A stretch of DNA of 41,753 nt. It comes from Propionibacteriaceae bacterium (GTDB lineage: Bacteria > Actinomycetota > Actinomycetes > Propionibacteriales > Propionibacteriaceae). Numbering within the stretch: position 1 is the stretch's first letter; every line of letters starts with the position of its first letter. Made by a program: the position numbers and the translations under genes. The stretch covers positions 1 to 41,753 of the forward strand of contig JAUNKK010000019.1 in NCBI GenBank assembly GCA_030532825.1, read 5' to 3'. A model generated the notes under the pieces. It did not search any database, was not told where the DNA came from, and saw only the letters and a program-made list of their open reading frames with translations. Positions 15,802 through 24,743 of the stretch are shown in pieces.

Positions 15802-16626
15802 ATGAGTTTGAACAGTGCGCCGCACAAAGCAGTCATTATGGCCAGAGGCCTAGGTTCAAGGATGCGCAAGGCCACCGAGGGCGTGGAGCTGACCGACGAG
15901 CAGCGCCGGGCTGCCGACGCCGGTGTCAAGGCGATGATCTCGCTGGCTGGCCGTCCGTTTTTGGATTATGTGATCTCGGCGCTGGCGGACGCCGGATTCA
16001 CCGAGATCTGTCTCATTATCGGGCCCGAGCATGACCTTATTCGCGAATACTACGATCAGCAGCCCAAGCAGCGTGTTGCCATCTCCTATGCCGTACAGCC
16101 GGAACCGCTCGGCACGGCGAACGCGGTGCTAGCCGCGGAAGATTTCGCGGGCAACGACCGCGTGCTAGTCATCAACTCCGACAACTACTACCCGGCCGCC
16201 GCGCTCGCCCGGCTCGCTGACGTCCCGGGATCAGCGCTCGTCGGTTTCACCCGCGAAGGCATGCTGACCCGATCCAATATCCCGGCGGACCGAATCGCCG
16301 CGTTTGCCCTGGCCACCGCTGATGCCGACGGCAACCTGGCTGAGCTTGTCGAGAAACCTGACGCTGCAACCGTCGAGCGGCTGGCGGCCGAGGCCGTCAT
16401 CTCTATGAACTGCTGGCTCTGTTCACCCGCGATCTTTGCCGCTGCCCGAGCCATTCCGAAGTCCGCCCGCGGCGAGTACGAGATCACCGATGCCGTCCGC
16501 CGCGCTATCGCCGACGGCGACCCCTATGCCGTCATTCGGGCTGACGAAGGGGTCTTGGACATGTCGAATCGCGGCGATATCGCTTCCGTCGTCGCCGCTC
16601 TCAGCGCGCAGGAGGTCCGCCTGTGA
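15802..16626 (+). CDS. Sugar-phosphate nucleotidyltransferase
   Basis: 274 residues, Rossmann-like nucleotidyltransferase of the glucose-1-phosphate thymidylyl/uridylyltransferase type. The nucleotide-binding start is KAVIMARGLGSRMRK. Then come the lysine of GRPFLDYVISAL, EPLGTANAVLAAEDF, VLVINSDNYY (metal aspartate) and VEKPDAATVE. The sequence SMNCWLCSPAIF matches the sugar-binding region. Its stop overlaps the start of the sugar kinase gene, so the two very likely act in sequence: kinase makes a sugar 1-phosphate and this enzyme makes the NDP-sugar. The sugar is unknown. The 96 bases before it hold no clear promoter. Confidence 0.85.
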   Translation: MSLNSAPHKAVIMARGLGSRMRKATEGVELTDEQRRAADAGVKAMISLAGRPFLDYVISALADAGFTEICLIIGPEHDLIREYYDQQPKQRVAISYAVQPEPLGTANAVLAAEDFAGNDRVLVINSDNYYPAAALARLADVPGSALVGFTREGMLTRSNIPADRIAAFALATADADGNLAELVEKPDAATVERLAAEAVISMNCWLCSPAIFAAARAIPKSARGEYEITDAVRRAIADGDPYAVIRADEGVLDMSNRGDIASVVAALSAQEVRL

Positions 16627-17816
16627 CCAGCTGGTTCGTCCCGGGCCGGCTGGAAGTTTTCGGCAAGCACACCGACTACGCGGGCGGGAACTCCCTGCTG
16701 GCAGCAGTGGATCGCGGCATCACCGTGTCGCTGGAGAGGGGTGGCGCCGGTATCACCGCCACGACGACAGCCAGCCCCGGCGAGCAGGTGACCCTCCACC
16801 CACAGCAACGACCAGTGTTTCCCGCGGGGCATTGGGCCGGTTACCTTCAGGCCGTCGTCGATCGGCTGACCCTGAACTTTGGGGAGTTGCGCCCGGTAAA
16901 ACTCATCATCGATTCCACGCTGCCCATGGCCAGCGGCATGTCGTCGAGTTCCGCTTTAGTGGTGGCGCTGGCGTTGGCGCTCATCGACTACAACGACATC
17001 CGAGCCCGCGACGAGTGGCGGGACAACGTCCATGACCAGATTGACCTTGCCGGATACTTGGCCTCGGTCGAGAACGGCATGAGCTTCGGCAGCCTCGTCG
17101 GGCAGAAAGGGGTGGGGACTTTCGGCGGCTCCGAGGACCACACCGCGATGCTGTGCTGCCAGGCCGACCGGCTAACGCAGTTCCGGTTCTGCCCTATCCG
17201 GGAGGGCGAGTCCGTGGCCTTTCCCGACGGCTGGAGTTTCGTGATCGGCGTCTCCGGGGTGCTGGCGGAGAAGACCGGAGCGGCCCTGGACCTGTACAAC
17301 GCCGTGTCGCTACGAAGCCGGGAGATCGTCGCCGCCTGGAATCACGCCACGGGTTCCGAGCACCTGACGGTCGGCGACGCCTTGGACAGCGGCTCCGACG
17401 CCTGGGAGGGACTGACAGCTGTCGTCGCCCACAACGCAGCGCTCACGAGGCGGCTGCGTGCATTCCTCACCGAGTCAGAGGAGATCATCCCGGCCGCTAC
17501 CGCCGCCCTGCGGGAACACGACCTGGTGACTTTCGGCCAGCTGACGGGGCAATCCCAGCACAACGCCGAGGCCAATCTAGGCAATCAGATCCCTGAGACA
17601 TCCCGCATGGCGGGGCTGGCCCGTGAGCTTGGGGCGCTGGGCGCGACGAGTTTCGGCGCGGGCTTTGGCGGTTCGGTGTGGGCGCTGGCCAAGACGAGCG
17701 AGGCCGATGACTTCGCGGCCGCTTGGCTGGAGCGCTATATCGCCGACTTCCCCGATACTGCCGGGATGGCCGCAACGCTCGTAACCCACCCCGGCGGCCC
17801 GGCTCGCCGCCTCTGA
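16623..17816 (+). CDS. Galactokinase-like GHMP sugar kinase with GKHTDYAGG motif
   Basis: 397 residues. Motif 1 reads VPGRLEVFGKHTDYAGG (residues 6-22); in true galactokinases the residue before HTDY is glutamate, which contacts the sugar, and here it is lysine (K15). Motif 2 is LPMASGMSSSSALVVA (100-115), the phosphate loop. The region of the catalytic aspartate reads TFGGSEDHTAML, unlike the MDQ of galactokinase. Motif 3 is GATSFGAGFGGSVWAL. The protein therefore belongs to a GHMP side branch that probably phosphorylates C1 of a sugar other than galactose. Coupling by GTGA overlap to a nucleotidyltransferase suggests sugar salvage to an NDP-sugar. Confidence 0.85.
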   Translation: MTSWFVPGRLEVFGKHTDYAGGNSLLAAVDRGITVSLERGGAGITATTTASPGEQVTLHPQQRPVFPAGHWAGYLQAVVDRLTLNFGELRPVKLIIDSTLPMASGMSSSSALVVALALALIDYNDIRARDEWRDNVHDQIDLAGYLASVENGMSFGSLVGQKGVGTFGGSEDHTAMLCCQADRLTQFRFCPIREGESVAFPDGWSFVIGVSGVLAEKTGAALDLYNAVSLRSREIVAAWNHATGSEHLTVGDALDSGSDAWEGLTAVVAHNAALTRRLRAFLTESEEIIPAATAALREHDLVTFGQLTGQSQHNAEANLGNQIPETSRMAGLARELGALGATSFGAGFGGSVWALAKTSEADDFAAAWLERYIADFPDTAGMAATLVTHPGGPARRL

Positions 17817-17832
17817 GCCGCTGGCGCGTCCG

Positions 17833-17868
17833 CCTGACCCGTCGGTCCCGGTATGCCGGCGGGTCAGG
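17833..17868. terminator. Bidirectional terminator hairpin
   Basis: CCTGACCCGTCGG (17833-17845) pairs with CCGGCGGGTCAGG (17856-17868), 13 pairs with one G-T, and a 10-base loop. It lies between the converging kinase and TetR genes and can serve both. Confidence 0.7.
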
Positions 17869-17877
17869 TATCCGGCC

Positions 17878-18534
17878 TCACCCAAGCTTGCTGGCTAGCC
17901 CCTCAATGATGAAGTCGATTTTGCGGTCCAGCAGCCCGCGATCCGCCCAGGCTGGGCGTGGCCTGAGCAACTCCGGCGCTTCGTCGGTCAGTCCCTCCTC
18001 GACGAGTCGGGTTTGGGAGATCTCCAGCCCCGTCGCGACCTCACCGTCTGGCCCTGCGGTCTGCGCCCGGTGCGCTTCAATCGCGACGTGAGTACATATC
18101 ACGGTGTCCCCGACGAAGTCGAGCATGAAGGCGGCTTCCTCCGGAGGGAGCCCCCGCGCAATGAGCGCGTTCTCCCAGGCCTTCAGGCCCGGAAGGAAGA
18201 ACTGGTACGCCCAAGTGACGGTGAGGAGCGTCTCGGCGAGCCCCCGATAGGTTTCCAGCAACTCCCACAGCCGCTCGGCTTGGTAGCGCAGGAGGTCCTG
18301 CCAGTTGCTGCCCACAATCGAGAAGTCCGCATGCTGAGCCACGTGGATCAGACAGCTGCGCAGCAGGTCCTCGCGTGACGTGACGATGCGGTACAGCGCC
18401 GGGGTCCCTACCCCCAGGCGCCTCGCCACTTCGGCCAGCGTAAAGTCGCGGATCCCAACGGCGAGTGCCACCTCCACGGCATCCGCGTGCGTGAAACTGG
18501 GCTTGGGTCCGCTCTTCCTGCCCCATCCTGTCAT
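17878..18534 (-). CDS. TetR-family transcriptional regulator
   Basis: 218 residues. The N-terminal helix-turn-helix region is FTLAEVARRLGVGTPALYRI (about 31-50). A long helical ligand-binding domain follows, similar to TetR proteins with a C-terminal TetR_C-like region (ERLWELLETYRGLAETLLTV, FMLDFVGDTVICTHVAIEAH). It is divergent from the transporter operon starting at 18629, with 94 bases between, and is the obvious candidate regulator of that operon or itself. Confidence 0.9.
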   Translation of the reverse strand: MTGWGRKSGPKPSFTHADAVEVALAVGIRDFTLAEVARRLGVGTPALYRIVTSREDLLRSCLIHVAQHADFSIVGSNWQDLLRYQAERLWELLETYRGLAETLLTVTWAYQFFLPGLKAWENALIARGLPPEEAAFMLDFVGDTVICTHVAIEAHRAQTAGPDGEVATGLEISQTRLVEEGLTDEAPELLRPRPAWADRGLLDRKIDFIIEGLASKLG

Positions 18535-18550
18535 GAGGTTAACGTACTCG

Positions 18551-18579
18551 TTGCCCTAGTCCGCCCGCAGCGTTAAGGT
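18551..18579 (+). promoter_or_regulatory. Candidate promoter of the transporter operon
   Basis: TTGCCC (18551-18556) and TAAGGT (18574-18579) are separated by 17 bases. The -10 box forms the left part of the candidate iron box, so iron-bound DtxR/IdeR would block the polymerase. The -10 match is only moderate. Confidence 0.4.
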
Positions 18580-18592
18580 AACCCTAAACCAA
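18574..18592 (+). promoter_or_regulatory. Candidate DtxR/IdeR iron box
   Basis: TAAGGTAACCCTAAACCAA matches 15 of 19 positions of the consensus TWAGGTTAGSCTWACCTWA. The overlapping 15-mer TTAAGGTAACCCTAA (18573-18587) is a near-perfect dyad. It lies 37 bases before the ATG at 18629. It suggests repression of the operon when iron is plentiful. Confidence 0.5.
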
Positions 18593-18628
18593 TATTGAAT
18601 GCCTTTTCCTATTTGACGAGGGGTACCC

Positions 18629-20458
18629 ATGCCGACGCAGGAAGCCCAGCGCACCGAAGCCGACCAACCCGTCAGCCCACAGGCCGAGAACAAGCGCAAA
18701 GCCGCAGCTGGACAGGCCGCCATCCGGCGGCTGGCGGCGCCCGTGCGAGGCCTGCAACGGCTCGGGCAAGCGTTCGTCATCGCGTCGGCGATCCTCACGA
18801 TCGCTCCTTACATCGCCCTGGTGCAGCTCGGCGAGATCCTGCTGGCCGCCCACCAGAGTGCCCTCCCTGCGGATCCCGGCCGGGTCTGGCCGGTGATTCA
18901 CTTACTGGTGGGGAGCTTCTCCGCCCAGCTGGTCTTGTACTTCATCGGGTTGCTCATCACGCATGTCGCGGATCTTAGGCTCCGCGACCAGCTGCGCCGC
19001 GATATCGCCCAACGTTTGTCCCGGACCCCGCTCGCCTGGTTCACGGAGAAGAACTCGGGGCTCGTGCGCAAGGGCATCCAGGACGACACCGTCGCGGTTC
19101 ACACCGTGATCGCCCACGGTCCCATCGACATCCTCAACGCCGTGGTCACACCGCTGGCCTTGCTGGGCTTCGTGTTCTGGCTGGACTGGCGGCTGGGTCT
19201 GCTGAGCATCGCGACAATCCCGCTCTACTTGCTCACTTATTCCTTCACGCTACGCGGCATGCCTGAGAAGACAGCCGAGATGGACGGCAAGCTGGCGAAG
19301 GTCTCCGCCACGATGACGGAGTTCGTCGCGGGGATCACCGTCGTGAAGGCCTTCGGCCGGGTAGGCCGGGCCCATTCGGCCTACCTGGAAGCCGCCGACG
19401 GATTCACCCGATTCTTCCGGGCCTGGGCTGTGCCCATGGTGACGATGAGCTGTCTCTCGATGGCCTGGATCTCCATTCCGGTGCTGTTGCTGGTCAACCT
19501 GGGAGGCGGGGCGCTGCTCATTCAAGCCGGCCTGGTCACCCTGCCGCAGGTGCTGGCCGCCACGCTGGTCTCGCTGGTGCTGCCCGGCACCGTGACGGTC
19601 GTGTCCTCAATCTCCTGGGCCTATCAAATGGCCGGTGCGGCCGCCATCCGGCTATGCGACATCCTCGACACTCCAGCCCTACCGTTCCCGGAGCAGCCGC
19701 TTACCCCAGCCGGACACAGCGTGGAACTCGATCACGTGAGCTTCTCCTATGGCGACACACTGGCCATCGACGATGTGTCGCTGACGCTGGCGGAGGGCAC
19801 GGTGACGGCGCTGCTGGGCCCGTCGGGATCGGGGAAATCCACCCTGGCAACGCTCATCGCGCGGTTCGCTGATCCACAGACCGGCAGCATCCGGCTGGGT
19901 GGCGTCGATCTGCGACAGCTGTCGGAGCAGACCCTCTACGACAACGTCGCCTTCGTGTTGCAAGATGCCCAGCTGTTGCGGGCCTCGGTGCGCGACAACA
20001 TCGCCCTGGGTCGGCCGCAGGCCACGCTTGAGGAGATCCGGGAGGCGGCCCGGCTGGCTCACATCGACGAGTTCGTGATGTCGCTACCGGCTGGCTACGA
20101 CACCATCCTTGGCCAGGACACTGCCCTCTCCGGCGGCCAGGAGCAACGGATCGCTATCGCGCGAGCCATCTTGATTGACGCTCCCGTGCTGTTGCTGGAC
20201 GAAGCCACCGCGTTCGCCGATCCCGAGTCCGAGGCTGAGATCCAACAGGCGCTGTCCACGCTGATCACAGGCCGGACCGTGCTGGTGATCGCCCACCGCC
20301 CAGCGGCCATCCGGGGGGCGCACCGGATTGTGGTGCTCGATCGCGGCCGCATCCAAGCCGCGGGCAGCCACGAGGAGTTGCTGGCGGACCCCCACTACCA
20401 GGCCTTGCTGCGCCAAAGCGGGGCCAGCCACATCGCCCCTGAACGGGAGGATCGATGA
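18629..20458 (+). CDS. ABC transporter, fused permease-ATPase, YbtP/IrtA-like half
   Basis: 609 residues. Six membrane helices of the exporter fold (about 45-350) are followed by one ATPase domain. Walker A is GPSGSGKST, the Q-loop region VAFVLQDAQLLRASVRDNIA, the signature LSGGQEQRIAIARAI and Walker B VLLLDEATAFADPESE. The DEATAFADPESE stretch is a mark of the YbtP/IrtA group, whose members have an exporter fold but import iron-siderophore complexes. It lacks the siderophore-interacting domain of mycobacterial IrtA. The ATG has a GAGGGG site. It pairs with the next gene (ATGATGA overlap) to form a heterodimer in the membrane. A true exporter remains possible. Confidence 0.85.
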   Translation: MPTQEAQRTEADQPVSPQAENKRKAAAGQAAIRRLAAPVRGLQRLGQAFVIASAILTIAPYIALVQLGEILLAAHQSALPADPGRVWPVIHLLVGSFSAQLVLYFIGLLITHVADLRLRDQLRRDIAQRLSRTPLAWFTEKNSGLVRKGIQDDTVAVHTVIAHGPIDILNAVVTPLALLGFVFWLDWRLGLLSIATIPLYLLTYSFTLRGMPEKTAEMDGKLAKVSATMTEFVAGITVVKAFGRVGRAHSAYLEAADGFTRFFRAWAVPMVTMSCLSMAWISIPVLLLVNLGGGALLIQAGLVTLPQVLAATLVSLVLPGTVTVVSSISWAYQMAGAAAIRLCDILDTPALPFPEQPLTPAGHSVELDHVSFSYGDTLAIDDVSLTLAEGTVTALLGPSGSGKSTLATLIARFADPQTGSIRLGGVDLRQLSEQTLYDNVAFVLQDAQLLRASVRDNIALGRPQATLEEIREAARLAHIDEFVMSLPAGYDTILGQDTALSGGQEQRIAIARAILIDAPVLLLDEATAFADPESEAEIQQALSTLITGRTVLVIAHRPAAIRGAHRIVVLDRGRIQAAGSHEELLADPHYQALLRQSGASHIAPEREDR

Positions 20459-22215
20459 TGAAACCACTGAACACCAACGCCCTCCTGCCCCGCTACCAGC
20501 GGCTCATGAAACCCAGCCAGTGGCGCAAACTCACCACGGGTTTTGCTCTGGGCACGGCAGCCGGGGCACTATCCGGTGTCGCCTTGCTGGCGCTGCTACC
20601 CGCTTCGGTCGCCCTGACCACGGGACAGCGCAGCTGGGGACTGAGCTTCACGGGGTGGCTCGTTGTCCTCCTCGTCCTCGCCGTGGCGACGGTTGTCCTT
20701 GACTTCTTCGGTACCCGCATCGGCTACCTCGGCGCCCTCGGCTTCCAACAGCAGGTGCATTACAGCATCGGTGACAAGGTGGCGAAGCTCCCGCTGTCGT
20801 GGTTCACGGCTGCCTCGGCGGGCTGGATGTCGCGGATGGTCACCCAGGAGATGATGTCCCTGTCCGAGTCGGCCGCGCACTTCATGTACAAACTGCGCGC
20901 CAGCATCGCGGCCTGCATCGTGATCGGCGTCGGCGCCTGGTTCTGGGATTGGCGGCTCGGCCTGCTGCTCACCTGCGCGGCGCCCCTGCTGGCGGTGGGC
21001 TCCGTGGGCGCCAGGCGGCTGCTGAACCACGGCAAGTCCCTCAGCGAACCGGCCGAGATGGAATTCGCATCCCGGCTCGTGGAGTTTTCCCGGTGCCAGG
21101 GGGCGCTGCGGTCCTGCCATGCCCCGACTCCCCCGGGCCTGGAAAAGGCCTTCACTGAAAGCCATAAGACGGCGCGGCGGGCCTTCTGGTTCGAGGCCGC
21201 GGGCAGCATGCTGAACGGCGGCATCGCCCAGCTGATCGTCATCACGATGATCTTCCTGACCACCGCCCTGGCCCTCTCCTCCGGCCTGAGCCCGCTAGGA
21301 GCCATCGTCACCATCGGCCTCTGCCTGAGGTTCATGACCATGCTGAACGACATCGGCAACCTGTCCTACGGATTCGAGGAACGGCGGCAGATGATGAACC
21401 ACATCGACCGGGTGATGGATGCCCCAGCCCTGCCCGAGGCCACGGCTTCCCAGGCGATGCCCGAACCCGGGGCGGTGGCGTTGGTCGATGTCGGCTTCGG
21501 CTATCAGCCGGACAAGCCGGTGCTGGGCGGGGTGTCGGTGACGGTTCCCGCAAACACTATGTGCGCCATCGTGGGTCCTTCCGGCAGCGGAAAGACCACG
21601 ATCGCCCGCCTGATCGCGCGCTTCTATGACGTGGACTCAGGGCAGGTGCTGGTGGGCGGGACCGACGTCCAGCAGCTCACCACCGAGGATCTGATGGCGC
21701 AGCTGTCGGTGGTTTTCCAGGACGTCTACCTGTTCGACGACACCCTGGAGGCCAATATTCGCATCGGACGCCCCGACGCCACCGACGACGAGGTGCGCCG
21801 CGTGGCCACGCTCGCTGGGGTAGCCGAGATCATCAATCGCCTTCCGAACGGCTGGGAGACCCGCGTGGGCGAGGGCGGGCGCGCCCTGTCCGGCGGGGAA
21901 CGGCAGCGCGTCTCCATCGCCCGGGCGCTGCTGAAACGTGCCCCCATCGTGCTCCTCGACGAGGCCACCAGTGCCTTGGATGCCGAGAACGAGGCGAACA
22001 TCGTCGCCGCCATGGAAGAGCTGCGGCAAAGCGCCACCCTGATCGTGATCGCTCACAAGCTGGAAACCATCTCGGCCGCCGATCAGGTCGTCGTGCTGGG
22101 CCCCGACGGTCGCGTCGCGCAGCAGGGCAGGCATGAGGACCTCGTCAGCACCGACGGCCCCTACCGCGATTTCTGGGATTACCGGAGCAGCGCCAGCGGC
22201 TGGTCGCTGGTGTAG
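20455..22215 (+). CDS. ABC transporter, fused permease-ATPase, YbtQ/IrtB-like half
   Basis: 586 residues, six membrane helices and a C-terminal ATPase. Walker A is GPSGSGKTT, Q-loop VVFQDVYLFDDTLEANIRIG, signature LSGGERQRVSIARAL, Walker B IVLLDEATSALD and switch histidine in VIAHKLETI. The sequence NRLPNGWETRVGEGGRALSG and the following block resemble YbtQ/IrtB. It should form the second half of the transporter encoded by the overlapping gene at 18629. Either of two consecutive ATGs (20455, 20458) could start it. Confidence 0.85.
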   Translation: MMKPLNTNALLPRYQRLMKPSQWRKLTTGFALGTAAGALSGVALLALLPASVALTTGQRSWGLSFTGWLVVLLVLAVATVVLDFFGTRIGYLGALGFQQQVHYSIGDKVAKLPLSWFTAASAGWMSRMVTQEMMSLSESAAHFMYKLRASIAACIVIGVGAWFWDWRLGLLLTCAAPLLAVGSVGARRLLNHGKSLSEPAEMEFASRLVEFSRCQGALRSCHAPTPPGLEKAFTESHKTARRAFWFEAAGSMLNGGIAQLIVITMIFLTTALALSSGLSPLGAIVTIGLCLRFMTMLNDIGNLSYGFEERRQMMNHIDRVMDAPALPEATASQAMPEPGAVALVDVGFGYQPDKPVLGGVSVTVPANTMCAIVGPSGSGKTTIARLIARFYDVDSGQVLVGGTDVQQLTTEDLMAQLSVVFQDVYLFDDTLEANIRIGRPDATDDEVRRVATLAGVAEIINRLPNGWETRVGEGGRALSGGERQRVSIARALLKRAPIVLLDEATSALDAENEANIVAAMEELRQSATLIVIAHKLETISAADQVVVLGPDGRVAQQGRHEDLVSTDGPYRDFWDYRSSASGWSLV

Positions 22216-22244
22216 CCCCATCCACCGAATAGAAAGCAGGAAAG

Positions 22245-23759
22245 ATGAAGCACTTGGCCCGGCCCCTAATCGCCCTGGTCACGGCGGCGGCCTTGACCTT
22301 GACCGGCTGTTCCGCGGGAAGCGGCGGAGGTGAGGCCTCGTCGACTGGCTCGGGGTTCTCGCAGCCGATCCGCATCGGCGCGCTTTTCGCGCCGACCGAC
22401 ACGCTGGATCCCGCAACCGTCACCTCCCCGGGCGGGACGGCGACGGCGTTCTATCTCTACGACTCCCTGGCGATGATGGCCAAGGACGGGGCCACGCTCT
22501 CGCTGGCGAAGTCCATCGAGCCGAACGCCACTGCGGACGAGTGGACGGTCACTTTGCGTGACGGCCTGGTCTACTCCGACGGCACCGCCGCCACCGGACA
22601 AGACGTGATCGATTCGCTGGCCCATCTGGCGCAGGCGCCGAGCTTCGCGCCGCTGTACTCGAACGTCGACTTCGCCGCCTCCACAGCCGAGGGCAGCACC
22701 GCCACGCTGAAGCTGAAGCAACCCGCCTCCGACTTCCTGGACTCCTCGCTGGCGATGCTGTCCACCATCGCCCCGAAGGGCTCGTTCACGGGAGTCGGCG
22801 CCGGCCCCTATGTTCTGGAGCAGGGAGACCCCAGCACGGGCTATCAGCTCCGCGCCAACGACAAGTACTGGGATGGGGCACCTGAGATCCCGCAGGTCAC
22901 CTTCGTTCCGATCCCTGATTCCGGGGCCCAGGCCAACGCGCTCAAAACCGGCGAGATCGATGTGGCCTCCGGCCTCAACTCGGCGGCGCTGGCGTCCCTG
23001 TCCGGGACCGAGAACATCACGATTCCCGAGGCCACCCTAGAATCCGCTGTCGCGATGGAACTCACCCTCAACACCCGCGTCGCACCATTTGACGACCCCG
23101 AGGTGCGGCGGGCAGCGAAGCTGACGCTGGACCGGGACAAGATGGTCACCACCCTGCTGGGTTCCTCGGGTGAAGTCGCCAACGACATGCTGGGCATGGG
23201 CTACGCCACCTATCCCGCCGATGTAGCCCAGACCACGGCCGACAAGGCGGAGGCCCAACGCATTTTCGCCGACAAGGGCATCACCTCCTTCACGATCATC
23301 GCTGCCGACACGGCCCCGGGGCTGGTGGCCTCGGCGGAGTTGATGGTTCAGGAGTTCGCGGAGGTTGGCGTCCAGGTGAGCGTCGACAAACGCGATCCGC
23401 AGACGTTCTTTACCAACATGGCGGAGCTGTACCAGGCACCAGCCTTCACGATGTACTGGATCAACCGCACCCCCAGCAACGAGTTCCGTTCCCAGATAGC
23501 CCCGGATTCCCCCTACAACGTCTCCGGATACGCCTCCGACACGCTGGCCTCGAACTTCACGGCCCTGACCACGACGCTGGACCAGGCTGAACAGCAACGG
23601 CTGGTCGGTGAGATCAGCAGGGAAGTCCACGACCAGGGCGGCGACCTGGTGTGGGGCTACCAGAAACAGATCCAAGCCCACCACATGGGCCTGGCAGGCG
23701 TCACCAGCTTCCAGTCGATCCCGTGGCTAGCGAAGGCCACCTTCACCCCGGCCAGCTGA
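22245..23759 (+). CDS. Substrate-binding lipoprotein of an Opp/Dpp/nickel-type ABC transporter
   Basis: 504 residues. The signal sequence MKHLARPLIALVTAAALTLT ends in the lipobox LTGC (C22), so the protein is lipid-anchored outside the membrane. It is an SBP_bac_5 family member: DTLDPATVTSPGG, LRDGLVYSDGTAATGQDVID, LKLKQPASDFLDSSLAM and DPEVRRAAKLTLDRDKMV are typical. The family binds peptides, nickel, opine-metal complexes or sugars. Its place behind an iron box and a YbtPQ-like pair suggests a metal-chelate ligand, by inference. It lies 29 bases after the previous gene. Confidence 0.9.
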   Translation: MKHLARPLIALVTAAALTLTGCSAGSGGGEASSTGSGFSQPIRIGALFAPTDTLDPATVTSPGGTATAFYLYDSLAMMAKDGATLSLAKSIEPNATADEWTVTLRDGLVYSDGTAATGQDVIDSLAHLAQAPSFAPLYSNVDFAASTAEGSTATLKLKQPASDFLDSSLAMLSTIAPKGSFTGVGAGPYVLEQGDPSTGYQLRANDKYWDGAPEIPQVTFVPIPDSGAQANALKTGEIDVASGLNSAALASLSGTENITIPEATLESAVAMELTLNTRVAPFDDPEVRRAAKLTLDRDKMVTTLLGSSGEVANDMLGMGYATYPADVAQTTADKAEAQRIFADKGITSFTIIAADTAPGLVASAELMVQEFAEVGVQVSVDKRDPQTFFTNMAELYQAPAFTMYWINRTPSNEFRSQIAPDSPYNVSGYASDTLASNFTALTTTLDQAEQQRLVGEISREVHDQGGDLVWGYQKQIQAHHMGLAGVTSFQSIPWLAKATFTPAS

Positions 23760-23765
23760 TCCCGC

Positions 23766-24743
23766 GTGCCACCCTCTTCTGCGCCGCCACGGCAGCCGTC
23801 CTTCACTGGCTGGCTGCTGCGGCGGCTGGTGCGGGCCTGTGCCCAGTTCCTGGCCGCATCGCTGCTGCTGTTCCTGCTGATCCAGGCTTTGCCGGGGGAC
23901 GCGGCCACCGTCCAGGTCGGCCAGCAGGGTTCCGCCGCAGTCGCGGCCGAGCGGAACCGCCTCGGCCTAGACCGGCCGGTCCTGGAACGCTACCTGAGGT
24001 GGTTCACGGATGCGTTTCGGGGTGATCTCGGAAACACGTTTGCCTCGTCACGCCCGGTTGTCGAGACGATCGCACAACCGGCCCTGGCGTCGCTCACCGT
24101 GGCAACGGTGGTCCTCCTTGGCCTGCTGCTGGTGACGTTGCCCCTCGGCGTGATCTCGGGGGCCCGCCCAACTCATCCACTCAGCCGAGTCCTGACGACG
24201 ATCTCGGTCACCTTGGTGGCGATCCCGGAGTTCGTCGTGGCGATCGTGCTGTTGGGCGGGCTTGCCGTGTGGGCGCGATGGCTTCCGGTGCTGTCGGTGC
24301 CCGGCGCGGGCAAGACGGTCTGGGATAACCCGGTGTGTTTGGTGCTGCCTTCGCTCATCTTGTGGCTGATCTGTTCGGCGGCCCTGATCCGGCGCATCCA
24401 GGCTTTGGTGGCGACGCACGCCGCCGCCCCCTATGTGCGTGAGGCCGAACTCGCAGGCCTCACGCAGCACCGGGTGCTACTCGGCCATCTGCTGCCCTCA
24501 GCCGCGCCGGGCATCCTGCAGCTGCTGGCCCAGACGGTGCCATATTTGCTGGGCGGCGCCGTCGTGGTGGAGACCGTGACGTCGTTCCCGGGGCTCGGGT
24601 ACACGCTGGTGCAGTCGGTCGGAAACCGGGAGGTGCCGGTCGTGATGGCTATCGGCTCTTTGATGATGGGCATCGCCATGGTGGCGTTTAGCTGCGCGGA
24701 TGCGGTCGCGGTGCGTCAGGAACGCATGGTGGCGGTGGTCTAG
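23766..24743 (+). CDS. Opp/Dpp-type ABC permease (DppB/CntB-like)
   Basis: 325 residues from a GTG six bases after the binding-protein gene. An N-terminal helix (AQFLAASLLLFLLIQALPGD) is followed by the DppB-type periplasmic region (ERNRLGLDRPVLERYLRWFTDAFRGDLGNTF) and five further helices. The EAA loop VREAELAGLTQHRVLLGHLLPSAA contacts the ATPase. It pairs with the next gene product to form the membrane channel. Confidence 0.92.
   Translation: MPPSSAPPRQPSFTGWLLRRLVRACAQFLAASLLLFLLIQALPGDAATVQVGQQGSAAVAAERNRLGLDRPVLERYLRWFTDAFRGDLGNTFASSRPVVETIAQPALASLTVATVVLLGLLLVTLPLGVISGARPTHPLSRVLTTISVTLVAIPEFVVAIVLLGGLAVWARWLPVLSVPGAGKTVWDNPVCLVLPSLILWLICSAALIRRIQALVATHAAAPYVREAELAGLTQHRVLLGHLLPSAAPGILQLLAQTVPYLLGGAVVVETVTSFPGLGYTLVQSVGNREVPVVMAIGSLMMGIAMVAFSCADAVAVRQERMVAVV

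Noticed and set aside
18536-18550. GAGGTTAACGTACTC before the TetR gene as its operator
   Set aside because: Only the GAG/CTC ends and a GTTAAC core are symmetric; the dyad is too weak to report as a site.
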